Part shown: piece after piece, positions 10,217 through 21,175 of the stretch
How positions within the stretch are numbered: position 1 is the first letter of the stretch
How the letters are laid out: every line of letters starts with the position of its first letter
NCBI RefSeq assembly: GCF_002099425.1
Contig: NW_018344015.1
Span: forward strand, 3,812,501 to 3,876,500
Origin: Phascolarctos cinereus
Lineage: Eukaryota > Chordata > Mammalia > Diprotodontia > Phascolarctidae
Direction of reading: 5' to 3'
Length of the DNA: 64,000 nt
The notes under the pieces: generated by a model
The model's input: only the letters and a program-made list of their open reading frames with translations
What the model was told of the DNA's origin: nothing
The model's database searches: none
Program-made: the position numbers and the translations under genes

Positions 10217-12046
10217 TGAGATTTCCAGTGCCAAGATGGCAGAATGAGGAAGGAACCCGAAGTCCTCCCCAATTCCCCTCCAAACAATTAGAAAACCAAC
10301 CCTAATCTAGGAGCAGGGAAGCATCTTTTCAGCAGGGGAGGAATGGTCTGCCTTAGTGGGGTGGGAGGAGAGTGAGATCCAAGAGCAACAGCATCAGCCA
10401 GCCTCACAGAAGGGGGCCTACAGCAAGGATCCTAGCCTGAGGCAATCCACCAGTGAAGCCTCAGGGTCTTGTAAACCAGCAACCCCCTTGGGGGCTTTAC
10501 ATAACAGTCCCCACCCCTGGAGCAGAGCAACAACTAAACCTCACACTCAGGGCAGGCCAGCAGTGAGCCACCCCCTTCTCCCTTTCCAGTACAAGGCAGA
10601 AGGGAAACCTACCCTTCAGAGAAAGCAAACTGTTAATCCCTGAAGCCAAGAGAAAGCCAGCAGTAAGACCCAGAGCCCTAGCACAAAAGGTTTGGGACAG
10701 TGCATGACTAGAGCCTATGAAAACATAATGACAAAAAAGGCGGAAAAAAAATGAGCAAAGAAAAAAAAAAGCTTGACTATAGAAGGTTACTATGGCAATA
10801 GGGAGATTGAAGGCATAAGCTTAGAAGAAGACAATAGCATCAAAATGGCTACATGTGAAGCCTCAAAGGAAAATGTAATTTGGTCTTGGGCCTAAAAATG
10901 ATTCCTGGAAGAGCTTAAAAATGATTTCAAAAAACAAATTAGAGAAGTAGAAGAAAAATTGGGAAAAGAAATGAGAGGAAATCAGGAGAACCATGAAAAA
11001 GAGAGTTAATAATATGGAAAAAGACATATAAAAATTTACCAAGGAAAATAACTCCATAACAAATAGAATTAGCCAAATGAAAAAGAAGTACTCACTGAAA
11101 TGAAAAGTTCACTGAAGAAAATTGTTCCTTAAAAATTAGAATTAAACAAATGGAAACTAATGACTCTATGAGACCTCAAAATATGATAAAACAAAATCAT
11201 TATTGTTCAGAGAAAATGCAAATTTAAAAAAAAACTCTGCAATGCTATGTCACAAGTATCAGAGTGGCTAATATAACAAAATAGGAAAATATTGGATGTT
11301 GGAGGGGATGTGGGAAAACTGGGCCACTAATGCACTATTGGTGGAGTTGTGAACTGATCCAACCATTCTAGAGAGCAATTTGGAACTATGCCCAAAGGGC
11401 TATAAAACTGTATATACCCTTTGATCCAGCAACACCACTGCTAAGTCTGTACCCTAAAGACATACAAGAAAAGGGAAAGGATCTATTTCTACAAAAATAT
11501 TTATAGCAGCTTTTTTGCAGTTGCTAGGAATTAGAAATCAAAGGGATGTCCATCAATTGTAGAACAGTTACAGAAGCTGTGGTATATCATTGTGATGCAA
11601 TATTGCTGTACTATAAGAAATAATAAGCAGGATTATTTCAGAAAAACCTGGAAAGACTTACATGAACTGATGCATAATGAAGTAAAGAGAACCAGGAAAA
11701 TGTTGTACACAGCAATATTGTACAAAGAAGATTTGTGAATGACTTAGCAATTCTCATCAATCTATTGATCCAAGACAATCCCAAAGGACTAATGATGAAG
11801 CACACTATCCACCTCCAGAGAAAGACTGATATTGCTTGAATACAGATTGAACCATGCTATTTTTTACTTTCATTTTTTAATTTGAGTCTTCTTGTACAAA
11901 ATAACTAATATAGAAATGTTTTACATAATTACATGTGTATAGCTTACATCTGATTGCTTACCATCTCAGGGATGGGGAAGGGGAAGGAAGGATAGAATTT
12001 GGAACTCAAAATTTTAAATAAAAATGTTTTAAAAAATTGGGAAAAA
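10217..12046 (+). mobile_element. L1 with large internal deletion (5' end joined to 3' end)
   Basis: It starts with an L1 5' UTR ('gccaagatggcagaatgagg' at 10233). A degraded ORF1 N-terminal/coiled-coil region runs from about 10750 to 11200. At about 11200-11210 the sequence passes directly into the ORF2 C-terminus ('attgttcagagaaaatgcaa', then 'ccctttgatccagcaacacc') and the L1 3' UTR, ending in an A-rich tail. Imperfect duplications 'aagaacttatac' (10205-10216) and 'aagacttgtacc' (12047-12058) flank it. It lacks the ORF1 C-terminus and nearly all of ORF2, about 4 kb, so it could not have moved without help. Confidence 0.75.
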
Positions 12047-13049
12047 AGACTTGTACCCACTCTGTGGGAAAATCATCTAAACATTTTAATTTCCTAATTT
12101 AAATGGCATCACTCATTTAATCAGTTCAGCTGATTGTAATTATGAAAACACCAGCCATGGCATATATTTAGTGAAGGATCACAAGTCCTCCTGCAGCCCA
12201 GGTTATTAATAGATGCAAATATGCTCCTTCTTCATTATTAATGTCAGGGTTTTTTTTTTTTAATATATGAAATCATTGACACTGAGATCATGCATTTTCT
12301 CTACCTCAGGGAAAAAAATGTTGTTTCAATGAGATTGCCTTTTTCCTCTCAACCATGATGATGGGTAGCAAAGCGATTACTTGTGTCTACTACTTTATTA
12401 TGCTTTCAACTGAATTTGCTGCTTTAATTAGGCCTTGATGATTTAATAGATGCAAATGTAGTATGTAACCAAAACTTCCCCTATCTATAGAATGGCAGCA
12501 CAATGCTATTCATGCTAAAGTATGGCAGTCTTGCCTTTAGCTGGGAAAGGGGTGGTGGGGGGGAGGAGAGAGGGGGGAGAAAATAATTAGTAACGATCAT
12601 GCTTAGTAAGCAGAGATTCAAACAAGGCAGGGCAGTCTCTAATTGGACTAGCCAAATTGTAGTAAGGAATGAAAGGAGGAGGGAGAAGAAATTAAGAGGT
12701 GTGCAGCCTAGTAGGGAAGGAAAGTAGTAGTGTATGCTTGGAGGGAAAAAAATAAAACTACCACACACACACAGAGTATGGTTAAACTGAAAAGATTAAG
12801 GAACAATTTCATTTCCACCCTAATTACTCTGATATCAATTTGATTCAACAACACAAATCCTGAAAATGCCATCTTACTGTTATAGTACTGTGCTCTATAC
12901 TCTTCTGACCTCTCATGTCAGTTCTTGACCTAGCATTTTGCATTCTGGATTGGATAAGAATGCCCCCTCCATTATTCTCCTATTTCTACCTTTTTGCTGT
13001 GGGAACAGTAATTAAAACAACCCTACTAAGTGTGTGCTAATCAATTGCT
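12047..13049. other. No recognisable gene; G-rich tract
   Basis: I see no identifiable element. A G-rich tract at 12543-12582 has several runs of three or more G. A CA tract sits at 12762-12773. Confidence 0.4.
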
Positions 13050-13625
13050 CTATGTCTTCATTCACAATCTCTGTGACTTTTCAAACCCAACTGCCACTCC
13101 TTGCCCACCATTCCTCATATATATTGCCTGCTCCAAATAGGGTATGAGCTTTCAAGGACCTATTTGTATCTCCAGTACTTAGCATAGTGCCTGATATCTA
13201 ATGTCAACTGTATCCATCAAAGGGGTTACCTGATTCTGATTCCATGGTCGGAATAGTTTTATACCAGTTGGAGCCGGTCTTGTGTTTTCTCTGAAAACTC
13301 CTGGTTTCTGCACCAGGAGTGCACTGTTCTGACCAGATGTAACCACTCCCCAATCCTCCCTAGCCTATGCTATAGACTTTTGGCTATTTTTCAAAACAAG
13401 GTACATAATATATTTGAGAGGCTATGCCTTCCATAAGAATCCCTCCCTGCTGAATTGTATTTAAACTCTGCCCATCCTGTCCTCCTGGGCACTCCAGTAC
13501 TTCTGGGCCATGAAGTGACCCAAATTACAATTCCCTTGCCTCCATTAAAAACCCTTGTTGTTGATGCTTTTGTAGTACTCTACATTTGAGGTTGACACTA
13601 GTAAGCACTTAATAAAAACACTTAA
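13050..13625 (+). mobile_element. L2 LINE 3' end, split by an LTR
   Basis: The left part reads 'ccagtacttagcatagtgcc' up to 13201 and the right part resumes 'ctagtaagcacttaataaa' at 13598, which together match a standard L2 3' terminus. The LTR at 13202-13597 interrupts it, so the L2 is the older element. Confidence 0.75.
13202..13597 (+). mobile_element. Solo LTR inserted in L2
   Basis: A 396-bp segment with perfect 7-bp inverted termini TGTCAAC and GTTGACA. The flanking 4 bp are 'ctaa' and 'ctag', a near-perfect TSD. A TATA-like 'gtatttaaac' lies near 13459 and an 'attaaaaa' signal near 13545, in the order expected for U3-R-U5 on the + strand. A short hairpin ('ctcctggt'/'accaggag') lies at about 13298-13319. 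Interruption of L2 confirms insertion. No internal genes remain; the family is not recognised. Confidence 0.7.
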
Positions 13626-13639
13626 ATGAGTAGTTAGAT

Positions 13640-13745
13640 GAATTAAAAAATCATTTATTAGCAATTACTATATGCACTGCACTAAGTACTGAAGATGCAA
13701 TAGAAAAATCAAGACAATCCTTGCTCTAAAGGACCTGAGAGTAAT
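13640..13745 (-). mobile_element. L2 LINE 3' fragment
   Basis: The complement of an L2 3' end: 'tcatttattagcaattac', 'tgcactgcactaagtactg', 'aatccttgctctaaaggacc'. It lies tail to tail with the L2 at 13050-13625. Confidence 0.6.
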
Positions 13746-14137
13746 CGGTGCTGGTACCACATTTGGGGAGCTTATTGTGCTCTGCACAGCTTGGAATAGG
13801 GAAAATATGCCATTTGCTTACCAAGAGGTGGTTTAAAAAGGAGTTATTTCCCTTACCTCCTCCACTCATTTTTATGTAGAGAATCCACTGTGATTGCTCT
13901 AGAGAAGTAGAAAAAGGGTTACCAGAATTTCAAATCATCTCTAATAGCTCAACCTAGCCCTGGTTATTTGTATCAAATGAAACAGGGGTAAGTTGACAAT
14001 TCCTTCACCATGATCTCAGTAATTTTTCTGTTAGAAGAAGTTGAGCCCTCGGGATACTTGCCTCATTGGGGACTATGCTGGAATTAAGAAGTAAAATGGG
14101 TATCTGATAATTAATTAGTTGACTTGAATAAAAGGGG

Positions 14138-14445
14138 TTTCCTGTTTTCCTTCCTTCCTTCCTTCCTTCCTTCCTTCCTTCCTTCCTTCCTTCCTTCCTT
14201 CCTCCCTCCCTTCCCTTCCCTTCTCTTCCTTTCCCTTCCCCTCCCTTCCCTTCCTTTCCCCTCCCTTCCCTTCCCTTCCCTTCCTTTCCCTTCCCCTCCC
14301 TTCCCTTCCCTTCCCTTCCTTTCCCTTCCCCTCCCTTCCCTTCCCTTCCTTCCTCCCTTCCTCTCTTACTTTTTTCAACAGTGTGAAATGAATTAGGTGG
14401 CTGGCATATGTTGTATTTTTTTGGTCATTATACTGGATTCAAAAG
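14138..14445. repeat. Pyrimidine microsatellite (CCTT/CCCTT), duplicated unit copy 1
   Basis: It opens with 'tttcctgttttccttcc', continues as CCTT repeats to about 14204, then CCCTT-type interrupted repeats to about 14360. A unique flank of about 90 bp (through 'gattcaaaag') follows and recurs beside the second microsatellite. The long homopyrimidine run with mirror symmetry can in principle form triplex DNA. Lysine/glutamate- or serine/proline-rich open frames across it are artefacts of the repeat. Confidence 0.9.
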
Positions 14446-14499
14446 AAATGCTATTATACAATAGTTCAAGCCTAGGTGGATCCTCAAGAATATAGCACA

Positions 14500-14920
14500 T
14501 TGTTATTTCCCTTCACAAACTATATAGTCTACACAAATTGGCCTATTTTGTGTTTTTCTTTTATGTCATTCCATCTCCTATCTCTATACCACTGTATAGC
14601 TCATCCCCCATGCCTGGAATATACTTCCTCTTTACCTTCAGATCTTAGGATAACTAGTCAGCTTCCTACAAAAGTCAGTGTCATACATGAAGCATTTCCT
14701 AATTCCATCAATGGCTCGTTCTTCTTTCCAATATATTAAAATTGCCTATCTTTGCTTTAAATATAGTTTGCATTTACTTATATGTGTGCATGCTGTTTCT
14801 TACTATAGAAAGTAAGTTCTTTGAAGGCAGGAACTTTTTTCTTATTGTATTTTTATCCCCAGTGCCTAGCATGAGGCCAGACACACAATAGGCACTTAAT
14901 AAAAGTTGTTGTAATTAATT
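14500..14920 (+). mobile_element. L2 LINE 3' end
   Basis: The sequence runs through an L2 ORF2-end/3' UTR layout: 'atgcctggaatatacttcc', 'agaaagtaagttctttgaag', 'cccagtgcctagcatgagg', then 'aggcacttaataaaagt'. It is moderately old. Confidence 0.75.
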
Positions 14921-15649
14921 CCTCTAAATAGTATGTTGATAGGTGCCAACCTTCAAAGTTTTTGGCTTCCTGGAACTGGGAAACAGATGCTTTCCTAGAA
15001 TTGAACTGTGTCCTTACACATTGATGCTACTCTTTTTGACTCTCAATCTTGCAGATTCTAGACCCACTCTGACTGTCTTACCTCCTCTCCCACACAATCT
15101 GACTTCTTTGGACTTGCCCACTTATTTGTATGGACCTATGATATCATCTCATCATGATCATTCTGGTCCTTTTTCCTCTTGGATAGGTGTGACTTGGAAT
15201 AACAGTCTTATGAAGACCATATGCTTTCAAGAGTAACAACAAAATATCTATAGTATTTTTAGGGGGCCCATATTTTCTTTAGGGACTAAATTTAAAGTTC
15301 CAAATATCCACATGGCCTTAAGGTCATGCTTTGGCTGTCCTTGATTTAAACATCCCTTAGCCACAAGCATGAGATTATAGAAAATTAAACAATTTATGAA
15401 TTTTACCCTGAAAGAAACTCCACACTCTAATATTTTACCAATAAAATTAGACTTTATGAGCTTAAAGGAATGAAAAAGGCAGGACAGACATTTTAATCAT
15501 GAAGCAATAGAGCTATGCTTGATGCATTGTGCTAGAAGTAGATAATTTTACAAATTTTCTTCCATTTTTCTAAACAGAAGCACAATCAGGGAATCCAGGA
15601 GAAAGTAACTAACTACCCTACCACTTCAGGGCTGTATTCATTCATAGTG
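14921..15649. other. No recognisable gene or repeat
   Basis: One open stretch of 97 codons (14943-15236) has no recognisable domain, no splice-site support and no codon pattern that convinces me. Confidence 0.4.
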
Positions 15650-15712
15650 CTTTTGTATTTGTGCCTCCAGTACTTAGCACAGTGCTTGGTATAGAGTAAA
15701 CACTTAACACTT
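15650..15712 (+). mobile_element. L2 LINE 3' terminal fragment
   Basis: 'cagtacttagcacagtgc' and 'agtaaacacttaacac' are the last part of an L2 3' end, followed directly by the pyrimidine microsatellite. Confidence 0.6.
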
Positions 15713-16100
15713 CTCCACCACCTCCCTTCCTCTTTCCTTTCCTTCCTCGCTCCCTCCCTCCCTTCCTTCCTTTTTTCCTTCATTCCTTCTTCCTCTCAAT
15801 CTTCCTCTCTCTCTCCTTCCTTTCCTGTTTTCCTTCCCTCTTTCCTTCCTTCCTTCTTTCCTTCCTTCCTTCCTTCCTTCCTTCCTTCCTTCCTTCCTTC
15901 CTTCCTTCCTTCCTTCCTTCCTTCCTTCCTTCCTTCCTTCCTTCCTTCCCTTCCCTTCCCTTCCCTTCCCTTCCCTTCCCTTCCCTTCCCTTCCCTTCCC
16001 TTCCTTCCTCCCTTCCTCTCTTACTTTTTTCAACAGTATGAAATGAATTAGGTGGCTGGCATATGTTGCATTTTTTTGGTCATTATACTAGATTCAAAAG
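15713..16100. repeat. Pyrimidine microsatellite, duplicated unit copy 2
   Basis: An irregular C/T tract is followed by about 20 units of TTCC (about 15864-15948) and about 11 units of TTCCC (to about 16003). From 15821 it shares 'tttcctgttttccttcc' with copy 1, and 15998-16100 is nearly identical to 14343-14445 (three differences in about 103 bp by eye). Confidence 0.9.
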
Positions 16101-17707
16101 CTAGCACAACATGGACTCCAAAGTAAGTCAATATGTTTAAGAAATATCATATTGAACCAGGAGAAAAGTGTTCTTGCCTATTTAAATTCAGATAATTTCC
16201 AAAAATCATTTCCCCTTAAATTACCAATTTTTAATTTTATATTCTGACAAGTAGGTTTTGTCTGCTCCATTCCCCACCATTTTCCCAACCCACTCCCCAT
16301 TGTGGATCAGTGATCACTGTTAGCACCTGTGTGAAAATGACTTAGGAGAGCAAACAAATCTCTTTTCTCTCCAGGGGACTGAGAACTGAGCACAAAGGAG
16401 AGGTTTCTGTTTAAAGAACTTTGGAAAGTCATTTGAGACAAAGTGAAGAAAAGCTTCCAGAGTTATTGGCTTGGGGCTCCTGTCAAGTAAACCTACTGAA
16501 GCTTTTCTAGTGAGCTATTTCTTCTCCAGTGTAAATCACTTCTCCCAAAGTCACATTGGAAATGAAGAAACTCACTAACCTTTCATATAGTGGCTCCAAA
16601 ATAGCAGTCACCAAGCTTGTTTGAAAAGCAAAGAATCATTAGGTTTCCATCAGGAGCAATGGCAAAATGGCAAATATCCTTTTCTAGGGCAAAGAGAAAG
16701 TTATTTTTACAATTAAAAACATCCCAAGAGGATAAAGAGCCACTTTAATTTAGGAAAATGAGAGAGGGAAGGAAAAAAAAAGAGTTTTAATTTTTTTTAA
16801 CAAAATTTGCCTTTAGCAATGGAAGAGAAGATAGAAGAAGCCAAAGTTTTTTTTTGTTAATCCTTATTCAATGAGGATATTAGTATAGCTCATTCCTCAC
16901 CTCATTCTAACTCATATATTTTGCTTTCCACCTCTATCTCCCCTACCAAGAGACTAATGTAACAGGCCACTGACCAAAGATCTCAGCCATTATGAATATG
17001 CACAGAGCTTGGATGGAATCACAATATGGACTCTGAAGCATGAACAGATACTTTGCATTTGTTTCTGGTCTATTAACCAAGTGGTAAAAGGGAGCCTCTT
17101 TGATTAGCTATGGAGCCCAAATTGGGTGCAATCAAAAAAGCCTGGTCAAATTCATTGTGGTCCCTTTGGTTCGCCTCTTTGTGACCTGGCATTCTGGTGA
17201 GATAAGACAGACAATGTTAAGGTGAGAGGACTCAGGCTCTTTCCATTTGAGGATGGCCTGGACATATGATTTATCCCTTTGCCATTATTCTTCCTTTTTT
17301 TAGATGAAGGAGACTAGAGGTAACTCCGACCTTGTGAACTTCAAAACTTCATTTACATCAGGGGCGGCATTGTTGCCAGGTTTTGTTTCCAGCCCATCCA
17401 GAAATAATGCCATGAGAAATAACTTTTGGTACCTACCCTCCTGGTAACTGATACTCAGTGGGATGTGAATGTGGAGGAATTAATGCTATAAGCTATGCTA
17501 AGTCTAAGTCCATGCTTCCCAGACTGCAATGGTATAGGGAAGAGTTGTGCCACAAAGGTTTTGGGGAAAATGTGCTTCTGTTCTTGTTAGATCTGTGAAG
17601 GAAAAAACCCTTTTGTAAAAGCTAATGAATTTTAATTGGTTGAAAAGAACTGGGGTGGTAATCACTGGCAGCAAAGAGTGGGAGGAACATATGTAAATGG
17701 AGTCTCA
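16101..17707. other. No recognisable gene or repeat
   Basis: Ordinary-looking sequence with A tracts and no long open frame. No element, exon or RNA gene is recognised. Confidence 0.4.
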
Positions 17708-17719
17708 AGAAATAGTATG

Positions 17720-18218
17720 TCACATGAAAAAATGCTCTAAACCATTATTGATTAGAGAAATGCAAGTCAAAACAACTCTGAGGTACCATATCACATCTAT
17801 CAGATTGGCCAACATGACAAAACAGGAAAATGATAAATATTGGAGATGTGGGAAAATTGGAACACTAATGCATTGTTGGTGGTATTGGGAAGTGATCCAA
17901 CCATTTTGGAGAACAATTTGTAACTATGCCCAAAGGGATATAAAAATGTGCATACCCTTTGACCCAGCAATAGCACTTCTAGGGCTATATCCCAAAGAGA
18001 TCATACAAATGGGAAAAGGACCCACATGTACAAAAATATTCATAGCAGCTCTTTTTGTGGTGGCAAAGAATTGGAAATTGAGAGGATGCCCATTAATTGG
18101 GGAATGGCTGAGCAAGTTGTGGTATATGAATGTAATGGAATACTATTGTGCTATAAGAAATGATGAACAGGCTGACTTCAGAAAAACCTGGAAAGACTTG
18201 TATGGTGATGCTGAGTGA
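17720..18218 (+). pseudogene. L1 ORF2 C-terminal remnant
   Basis: An open reading frame covers the C-terminal region of L1 ORF2 protein. It reads YHITSIRLANMTKQENDKYW, then the cysteine/histidine cluster ('RCGKIGTLMHCWW'), then 'PFDPAIALLGLYPKE', 'FIAALFVVAKNWKLRGCP' and 'MNVMEYYCAIRNDEQ'. These line up with the end of mammalian L1 ORF2. The endonuclease and reverse transcriptase are absent because of 5' truncation, so it has no activity. Confidence 0.85.
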
Positions 18219-18642
18219 GGTGAGCAGAACCAAGAAAACTTTGTGCACAATAACAGCCACGTTGTGCTATGACTAATATTGATAAACTTAATCCTTCTCA
18301 GCTATACAAGGATCTAAAACATCCCCAGAGGCCTCATGGCAGAAAATGCTATCCACATCCAAAGAAAGAACTATGGAAGTGGAATTGCTATCTTTTGTTT
18401 TCTCTTCTGTTGAGTTTTGGTTCCTCTTTCTAATGGTTCCTCCTATTGGTTTTAGTTTTTACTTACAACTTCACTAATGTGACAGTAAGTTTAATAGGAA
18501 TGTAAATGTATAGCCTATATGAGATTGTGCGCCATCTTAGGCAGGGGGCTGGGGAAAAAGGGGGAGAAAAATTTTAAACTCAAAAGCATATGGAAATGAT
18601 TGTTGATAAATAAAAATAAATTAATAAAATTAAAAAAAAAAG
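17720..18642 (+). mobile_element. L1 LINE, 5'-truncated, with TSD
   Basis: A 923-bp L1 3' end: the last ~165 codons of ORF2, the 3' UTR and an A-rich tail. A perfect 12-bp TSD 'agaaatagtatg' flanks it (17708-17719 and 18643-18654). It is close in sequence to the copies at 52963-53878 and 63445-64000. Confidence 0.9.
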
Positions 18643-18654
18643 AGAAATAGTATG

Positions 18655-19744
18655 AAAGAAATCCATCTGATCCCTTAAGGTCAACCCTATAATTGTGAAG
18701 GGTAGATGTAGCTAATTGCAATGAGAGAGTACTGGAGTTAGAGTATTCCAGGCCTTGGAGCCATATGGCATCAGTGAAAAGATACTGATACTTAAAATAT
18801 GGACTTTTGTATAAGGAAGCAACTTAAAACCATTAAATCTATAGCACTACTTTACATTTGCAACACACTATGCTCATTTCCTTCTATTAAACCCATCTAA
18901 TTTTATTGTCTAGTTGTAGTAGCTGTTCAAGATATGAATAAAACCAGATCAAAAAGCTCTCCTTCCAAATTATATTCTGAGCAATGGATATTTTTCATTC
19001 CTTGTCTTTTTCCCTTGTGAATTATTGGTATGAGTGCTTCTGAGTGGTCGTGGATCTCAGTGATGAGGCCCTATAGCATTTTGATGGTTGATTGTTTAGT
19101 ACAATGCCATCCACAAAGAACTTTGTCTGGGGGACTCCACCCTCATTAGGGAATCTCTAAACCTTTTGTACTGAAGTGACCATCCCTTAAGACAATTAAA
19201 AGTACAATACATTTCATCTTTTTATACTTCATTTGTGATTTATAATCATTATTATAGAACAAAGCCTTCTCCCTCGTCAAATCTATCAAAGAAACAGGTA
19301 TCTAACATATGCATGGGAGACACCTTGTTGGCACAGCATTTGAAGGTTAAATTCTGCTCTATGTGGTCAAGTAATTTTAGTCTGTAATTAACAAAAATAA
19401 TCACAGAGGGAGCTTATATTTTTGTACCTTTTGAGCAACCGTGTGATGGTGAAGTCTGCTCTTAAAAATCAGTTGTGAAAATCTGTGTTCCTTTCTCATT
19501 TATTCATCAATGAATGATACTTTAAAATATGTGTAATATGCTCACAAAGATTTTGCCAGGATGCATTAATCTTAGAGGTCAATTATGTTAAAACAAAAAA
19601 TAAATATAAATAATTATAACATAGTTATATGTGTGTGTGTGTGTGTGTGTGTGTATTTTCTTCACTTTTAAAAAGTGGTTTCCCTTCTAGTATCTCATTT
19701 GAGCGGCATGATAATGCTATGAGTTATCAATACTTTCATTGAGC
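18655..19744. other. No gene; short GT microsatellite
   Basis: Unassigned A/T-rich DNA containing a (GT)n tract of about 26 bp at 19629-19654. No element is identified. Confidence 0.45.
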
Positions 19745-19922
19745 AAATACTTATTAAGAATCTGCTAGATGAAATCCACTTTGTTCTTCCCTAGAGATAC
19801 AAAAACAACAACAAAATAGTCCGTGTCCTCAAGGAGATTGCATTCTACTTGCAAAGAAGGATGGAAGCAAGTATTTATTAAGTCTTTATTTGATTTGCCA
19901 GGTACTATGCTAAAAACTGTAG

Positions 19923-19976
<54 letters not shown>

Positions 19977-20038
19977 GAAGAATACCAATCTTTGTTCTCA
20001 AGGACTTTACATTTGAATGAGGGAAGACAATAAGAGAG
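19745..20038 (-). mobile_element. Two L2 3' fragments in tandem, with AC microsatellite
   Basis: Two successive complements of the L2 3' end are visible: 'gcaaatacttattaagaatc'..'gtgtcctcaaggagattgc', then 'gcaagtatttattaagtc'..'gttctcaaggactttacat'. The second is interrupted by (AC)n at 19924-19969. Confidence 0.6.
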
Positions 20039-20086
20039 AAAGAGAGAGACAGAGACAGAGAGAGACAGAGAGAGACAGAGACAGAG
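20034..20086. repeat. GAGACA-type purine microsatellite
   Basis: Tandem 'gagaca/gagagaca' units, a purine-rich tract after the L2 fragments. Confidence 0.85.
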
Positions 20087-20234
20087 CATTTTCATTATGG
20101 AATATTCCTCTAACAGGATGGCTACCTTTTTCCACTGGTTAGCTCCTTCATGGGCATCCATTTTGTGTGGGGGAAAGAGGAGGGCTTGGCTGCTTGGTCA
20201 TGCTTCATTTCCCTCAGAGTGCCAGTCTCAACTG

Positions 20235-20312
20235 ACTTCTAGATGTCAATCCCACACTTACACAACAAGTAACTTTAGCTTCTGTGTAAGCATGGGATTG
20301 ACATCTAGAGGT
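20235..20312. repeat. Strong inverted repeat / hairpin, 78 nt
   Basis: The left arm, 20235-20264 ('acttctagatgtcaatccca' and on), pairs with the right arm, 20283-20312. The 30-bp stem has one 2x2 internal loop and one G-T pair, around an 18-nt loop. The size and shape resemble a pre-miRNA stem, but it could also be a small palindromic transposon relic or a chance inverted duplication. I recognise no known microRNA in the arms. No flanking TSD or second copy is seen in the window. Confidence 0.7.
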
Positions 20313-20439
20313 GGTTTTTCTAAGGTATAGAAACCCCAGATGCTGAGTGAAGTTTTCAGACATGAAATTACCTTATAGTTTGTATTTATTTAAGTAAGTA
20401 TAGATACTATGAAGAAAGCCATTTAGTGAGGAAGGGGAT

Positions 20440-20525
20440 GCTAAGAACTGGAGAAGGTATTATCCCCAATTTTAATGGTGAGTAAAGGCCTAGGAGATGC
20501 TAAGTGATTTCTAAGGTTTCAGAAT
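20440..20525 (-). mobile_element. MIR-type SINE fragment
   Basis: 'tattatccccaattttaatg' and 'gatgctaagtgatttctaag' are the complement of a degraded MIR core. Confidence 0.4.
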
Positions 20526-21175
20526 TATTAAAAACTTACTATATGAAGGGCAGCTAGATGGTTCAGTGGATACAGCATTGGCCCAGGCATCAGGAAGATG
20601 AGAGTTCAAATCTGTTCTCAGACACTTACTCCTGCATGACCCCAGGTAAGTCACTTAACCCCATTTACCTCAGTTCCACATCTGTAAAATGGGGACACAC
20701 TGAAGAAGGGAATGACAAACCACCCCAGTATCTTTGCCAAGGAAACCCCATGGACTTTTCATGGTGATGGGTCATGATCAGTTGAACACAACTGAACAAG
20801 AACAACAATATGAAGGGGGCTTTATGAAGAACAAAACAGAGGAAGTTTAGGCCTCCACAAATTTACATTCTGCTCTGAGTGAGGGAGTCACATGGACAGA
20901 AAAGTACAATAGATAGCAGTGTGATGGAACTAAAGGTCCAAACAAGATGTTAAAGAAAAAGAGAGATACTCAAAATTAGAAGCCCTGAAGGGGAATATTG
21001 TGAAATAAAACTGGGAAATGTAGACTAGACCCAGATTGTGGGAGGTCCTAAAAGTCAGGTGAAGGTGTCTGTATTTTCTTCAATGTGCAATAGGGAGCCA
21101 CTGAAGCGTTAGGCATGGACATTATCAGGGATGTGCTTTAGAGGTATATCTAAATTATGCACCTCAGAAATATTT
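20526..21175 (-). mobile_element. L2 LINE fragment, split by a SINE
   Basis: The left part ends '..aaaacttactatatgaag' and the right part resumes 'ggctttatgaagaacaaaac' at about 20817. Internal L2 3' UTR text follows ('gagccactgaagcg..', 'atggacattatcaggg'). The SINE at 20549-20807 interrupts it. Confidence 0.6.
20549..20807 (+). mobile_element. tRNA SINE with BovB/RTE-type tail
   Basis: The head 'gggcagctagatggttcag' is tRNA-derived. The 3' part ('ccccagtatctttgccaagg', 'gatcagttgaacacaactga') matches the BovB-type tail used by RTE-mobilised SINEs and ends in an AAC-rich run. A 9-bp TSD 'atatgaagg' lies at 20541-20549 and 20808-20816. Mobilisation would rely on a BovB/RTE reverse transcriptase in trans; a BovB copy is present at 47560. 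Confidence 0.75.

Noticed and set aside
14115-14396. Open frames of 87-90 codons on both strands, rich in Lys/Glu/Gly or Pro/Ser/Phe
   Set aside because: They are translations of the pyrimidine microsatellite and have no complexity.
14943-15236. A 97-codon + strand open frame in non-repeat DNA
   Set aside because: There is no known domain and no splice sites at its edges; the length is within chance for 64 kb.
20549-20640. tRNA gene candidate at the SINE heads
   Set aside because: A- and B-box-like sequences are those of tRNA-derived SINEs; no cloverleaf with an acceptor stem could be formed.
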